A stretch of 16,051 nt of DNA, from positions 1 to 16,051 of the forward strand of contig JBJMWX010000103.1 of the NCBI GenBank assembly GCA_045809925.1, read 5' to 3'. Of this stretch, positions 13,538-16,051 are shown in pieces. How positions within the stretch are numbered: position 1 is the stretch's first letter; each line of letters opens with the position of its first letter. The DNA comes from CADDYX01 sp045809925 (GTDB taxonomy: Bacteria > Verrucomicrobiota > Verrucomicrobiia > Chthoniobacterales > UBA10450). A model generated the notes under the pieces. That model ran no database searches. It was given only the letters and a program-made list of their open reading frames with translations, and was not told the DNA's origin. A program made the position numbers and the translations under genes.

Positions 13538-14456
13538 TTTCGATTTTCTGCGCCAATCCGAGGGACTCGTCGTTCGGCGACGAATTCCGAGTCAGTCGAC
13601 CAATCATGGTCAGCGGGAGGTCCGGAAATTTGCGCGACCATTTCCGTTCCAGCCCCATCGCATCCGCCGATGAAACGGCAAAGAGCAGTTCGTAATCCTC
13701 GCCATCATTGATCGCCTCCTCAATGCTGCAACCGCGCGCGCGGGGGATCGTTGATTCCTGCAGTTCGAAGCCGACGCCGCTGGCACTGGCAAGGCGCGGC
13801 AGATCAGCGCCGAGCCCGTCGCTCAGGTCCATCATGGCATGGATTGAAAAATGTTCCGTCAACCAGCGCGCCTCGGCAATGCGTGGCCGGAATCGCAGAT
13901 GTTTACCTCGGATTGAGCCGCCCAGCCGCCCGGTGACAAACAATCGGTCTCCTGCTCTTCCACCGCTCCGCCTCACGCATCGCTTCGGTTCGACTTCGCC
14001 GACAGCTGCAACCGAGATGACCGCCGGACCGCGCGTGGCGCTCGTTTCGCCTCCAACGATAGCGGTGCCGAATTCCTCAGCAGCGGCATTTAGTCCGCCA
14101 TACAGCTGGTTCGTCCACCGAACAGGCTTCGTCGCCGGCAGGATCAACGTGACAAGCGCAAATCGCGGCAGGCCTGACATGCCCGCGAAGTCGCTGAGCG
14201 TCCGGACCATTGCCTTCCAGCCGATCTCGGCCGGCCGCGCGTTGCTGGCAAAATGGATGCGTTCCACCACGCAATCGGTTTTCAGGAGAAGCCAGTTGCG
14301 GCGGCCGCGGATCCGCACGACGGCGCAATCATCGCCCGGCCCGGCGACGACATCTTTGCCAGGAGACAATTGGCGGAGCCATTGCGCGATCAATCGATCC
14401 TCCCCCACATCGCGCAATTTGCCATTCGGACGCGGTCGTCCTTTGGCCCGGTTCAT
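13491..14456 (-). CDS. thiL: Thiamine-monophosphate kinase
   Basis: ThiL phosphorylates thiamine monophosphate to the active cofactor thiamine diphosphate with ATP and Mg. The ATG at 14456 gives 321 residues, the normal length, and forms an ATGA overlap with the CPBP gene; an upstream frame to 14552 lies inside that gene. Motifs in order: GEDRLIAQW (18-26), GPGDDCAV (39-46), KTDCVVERIHF (59-69), TLSDFAGMSG (86-95), VGGETSATRG (134-143), TGRLGGSIRGKH (175-186), MMDLSDGLGADL (208-219) and NDGEDYELLF (250-259). The Asp-rich metal and nucleotide motifs of the AIR-synthase-like fold all appear present. The last residues extend past the tsaE start, a 47-base overlap in different frames. Confidence 0.95.
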   Translation of the reverse strand: MNRAKGRPRPNGKLRDVGEDRLIAQWLRQLSPGKDVVAGPGDDCAVVRIRGRRNWLLLKTDCVVERIHFASNARPAEIGWKAMVRTLSDFAGMSGLPRFALVTLILPATKPVRWTNQLYGGLNAAAEEFGTAIVGGETSATRGPAVISVAAVGEVEPKRCVRRSGGRAGDRLFVTGRLGGSIRGKHLRFRPRIAEARWLTEHFSIHAMMDLSDGLGADLPRLASASGVGFELQESTIPRARGCSIEEAINDGEDYELLFAVSSADAMGLERKWSRKFPDLPLTMIGRLTRNSSPNDESLGLAQKIENGKSLGGYQHFQKRG

Positions 14457-15268
14457 TGCTGTTGGAAAAGATTCGGAAAGGCGAGCGCCGTCAAAGTGAG
14501 GGAGTTGAAGAGCGCGTGCATCGTCATGCAGACGAGAATCGATCCGCTCCATTCGAAGGCGATCGTGAAACAGGAGGCGAGCACGAAGAGCGGCGCGAAC
14601 GAGGGCAGGTGCGCGTGGACGAGTGCGAAAAGAAAGGCGTTTCCAACCAGCGCGAGGGCGCGCCCGAAGTAGCGCTTGAGTACGCCATAGAGAAAAAAGC
14701 GGAAAAGGAACTCCTCCGCCACAGGCGCGATCGCCACTGCGAGAATGATGATCATGATGCGCTGCTCAAGCGTCGTCGAAGCGTTGAAGAGTTCGACAAT
14801 CGCCTGTCGTTCCGAGCCGCGACCGAGAATGCGCTGGCCGATGGTGTCGGCGAGAAAAATCAGGGGATAGGCGGCGATGAGCAGAACCGCGCCGGTAATC
14901 ATTGCACGCCGGAAACTAAGCCGGGAAAAACCTCCTAATGCGTCGAGGTTCAGTCCGCGCAGACGCAGGAAGAGTGCGACGAAAACGAGGAGCGCGATCG
15001 AGAAAAGCGCGTTGGCCGCGAGGTCGCGGGTCCGTAGCGTTGTAATGCTGTGCGCCGCGGCTGCGGTCGTGTTGAGCACGAACCAGGCGGAGAGCAGGAT
15101 GGCGAGAACCGCATCGCCCCAGCTGAAAGTCCGCGTGGCGGTCGCAGGGACCGAACCTGCGCGGACGCTAATCTGTCGCGCAAGCGAGCCGTAAACATAG
15201 ACGCCGGCTCCGAGCAGAAGGGCGCTCGTCAATGCGCTCAGGGCCGTGAACAAACCATCGACGGCCAT
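14453..15268 (-). CDS. CPBP-family intramembrane metalloprotease
   Basis: A 271-residue polytopic membrane protein with about seven or eight hydrophobic segments. The CPBP (Abi, CAAX-protease-like) motifs are all present near the C-terminus: motif 1 APVAEEFLFR (181-190) with E185, E186 and R190; motif 2 with FxxxH at F214-H218 (FALVHAHLPS); and motif 3 MHALFN (250-255) with H251 and N255. These are the expected metal-binding residues of a glutamic/metallo-type intramembrane protease. Bacterial members are often unassigned, some linked to bacteriocin self-immunity, others to signal-peptide or prenyl-protein processing; nothing here selects among them. The ATG at 15268 was used; a GTG at 15277 would add three residues. 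It lies 18 bases downstream of sppA and overlaps thiL by 4 bases. Confidence 0.9.
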   Translation of the reverse strand: MAVDGLFTALSALTSALLLGAGVYVYGSLARQISVRAGSVPATATRTFSWGDAVLAILLSAWFVLNTTAAAAHSITTLRTRDLAANALFSIALLVFVALFLRLRGLNLDALGGFSRLSFRRAMITGAVLLIAAYPLIFLADTIGQRILGRGSERQAIVELFNASTTLEQRIMIIILAVAIAPVAEEFLFRFFLYGVLKRYFGRALALVGNAFLFALVHAHLPSFAPLFVLASCFTIAFEWSGSILVCMTMHALFNSLTLTALAFPNLFQQQ

Positions 15269-15286
15269 GACACGCACGGCCGCGGC

Positions 15287-16051
15287 CTAGGGAGCGTAGA
15301 AGCTGGGCAGAAAATACGCGCGACCGCTCTCCAGCCGCGGCATGATTTCACCCGGCAGCTTGAGCTCGATCTTCGATTCACTGCCGAGCGCGCGAAAGAG
15401 GCGGCCAAACGAGAAGGGCGGCCCGTACTTCACGATCGTCGCGTCGGGCGCATTGCCGAGCTGTTTCGCCTTCGCAAAGGCATCATCGATCTGCCCAACA
15501 CCGTCGATCAGCTTGTACTCGACCGCGTCCTTTCCGGACATGATCCGACCATCCGCAATCGTGTTCCGCAATTGATCGGCCGGCAGGTGCCGCTCGTTCG
15601 CGACCACCCCGAGGAATTTGTCATACGTTTTCATGACGAAACTTTGAATGTAATCGCGCTCCTCGGGTGTCATTTGCCGCGCGCCGTTCAGGATGTCTTT
15701 GAATTTGCCGCTCTTAAACACGACGGAGGCGAGACCGAGTTTGTTGAAAAGCTGCTCGTAGTTCAGCGTCTGGATAATAACGCCGATGCTCCCGGTGATG
15801 GTGGTCTCATTGGCCATCAGGAATTTGCCGCCGCAGGCGACGTAGTAACCACCCGAGGCAGCGAGCGAATCCATGTAGACCACGACCGGCTTCTTGGCGC
15901 GGGTCCGCACGACCGCGTTGTAGATCTGATCGGACGCCGTAACTTCGCCGCCGGGCGAGTCGATCTCCAACACGATCGCTTTTATTCTGTCGTCGTCGCG
16001 CGCTTGCTCGAGCGCGTAACGCATGTCGTCTACCATGTTGTCGCTCACGCT
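15287..16051 (-). CDS. sppA: Signal peptide peptidase SppA (N-terminus cut by window end)
   Basis: The frame is open to the right edge, so the membrane anchor and true start lie beyond the window; 254 residues are visible. SppA is a serine-lysine membrane protease that degrades signal peptides after export. Fragment residues AIVLEIDSPGGEVTASD (25-41) are the S49 fold signature. DSLAASGGYYVA places the nucleophile at S66, and FKSGKFKDI places the catalytic lysine at K118; the spacing of 52 residues equals that of S147-K199 in Bacillus subtilis SppA. The short single-domain type (36K) is indicated rather than the duplicated E. coli form. It is the first visible gene of the leftward operon continuing to the CPBP protease, thiL, tsaE, tsaB and alr. 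Confidence 0.95.
   Translation of the reverse strand, partial: SVSDNMVDDMRYALEQARDDDRIKAIVLEIDSPGGEVTASDQIYNAVVRTRAKKPVVVYMDSLAASGGYYVACGGKFLMANETTITGSIGVIIQTLNYEQLFNKLGLASVVFKSGKFKDILNGARQMTPEERDYIQSFVMKTYDKFLGVVANERHLPADQLRNTIADGRIMSGKDAVEYKLIDGVGQIDDAFAKAKQLGNAPDATIVKYGPPFSFGRLFRALGSESKIELKLPGEIMPRLESGRAYFLPSFYAP

Noticed and set aside
13708..14938. Two long + strand frames (13708-14499 and 14210-14938)
   Set aside because: Antisense to thiL and the CPBP protease gene, whose motifs are intact; the frames show no family resemblance.
1..16051. Defence system, prophage, CRISPR array or biosynthetic cluster
   Set aside because: No nuclease-helicase defence sets, phage structural genes, spaced repeats or synthase modules were seen; the gene content is mostly housekeeping and transport.

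Overview
The window is gene-dense, high-GC bacterial DNA with no gap over about 115 bases. It contains 19 protein genes, two of them cut by the window edges. No tRNA, rRNA, CRISPR array or transposase was seen. Gene order and protein style (dksA-like/rpmG/rpsR run, mfd-surA-pdxA run, a compact sppA-to-alr operon, a histone-like tail on the DksA-like protein) suggest a soil or freshwater Verrucomicrobiota, perhaps of the Chthoniobacterales/Spartobacteria type. That placement is inference from memory of such genomes, not a search result.

Region 1 (1-3985, + strand) is a tightly packed run: the C-terminal part of mfd (transcription-repair coupling), a secreted SurA-type parvulin chaperone, pdxA (vitamin B6 synthesis), and an ABC-2-type permease. 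Neighbours overlap or lie within 6 bases of each other.

Region 2 (3967-8857, - strand) is a MacAB-type efflux set read from right to left: a periplasmic adaptor, an ATPase and an FtsX/MacB-type permease, followed by a single-domain rhodanese and an MFS transporter. The MFS gene converges on the first ABC-2 permease with a 19-base overlap.

Region 3 (8858-10983, + strand) starts at a divergent promoter region rich in GGTTG/CAACC repeats. It holds a second ABC-2 permease, which looks like the usual partner of the one at 3185-3985. Next come a DksA/TraR-like protein with a Lys/Ala-rich tail and a Cys-to-Thr change in its zinc site, then ribosomal proteins bL33 and bS18. A 13-bp perfect hairpin follows, then a short sequence resembling a dispersed repeat.

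Region 4 (11013-16051, - strand) is one compact operon read from the right edge: sppA (partial), a CPBP-family membrane protease, thiL (thiamine), tsaE and tsaB (tRNA t6A modification), alr (D-alanine for peptidoglycan) and a small RelE/ParE-fold protein with no visible antitoxin. Most junctions are ATGA or TAGTG overlaps, which suggests translational coupling.

Most of this is housekeeping. The parts most worth a second look are the separated ABC-2 permease pair, the altered DksA-like protein beside two Cys-poor ribosomal proteins, the orphan RelE-like protein behind alr, and the hairpin plus repeat at 10956-11008.
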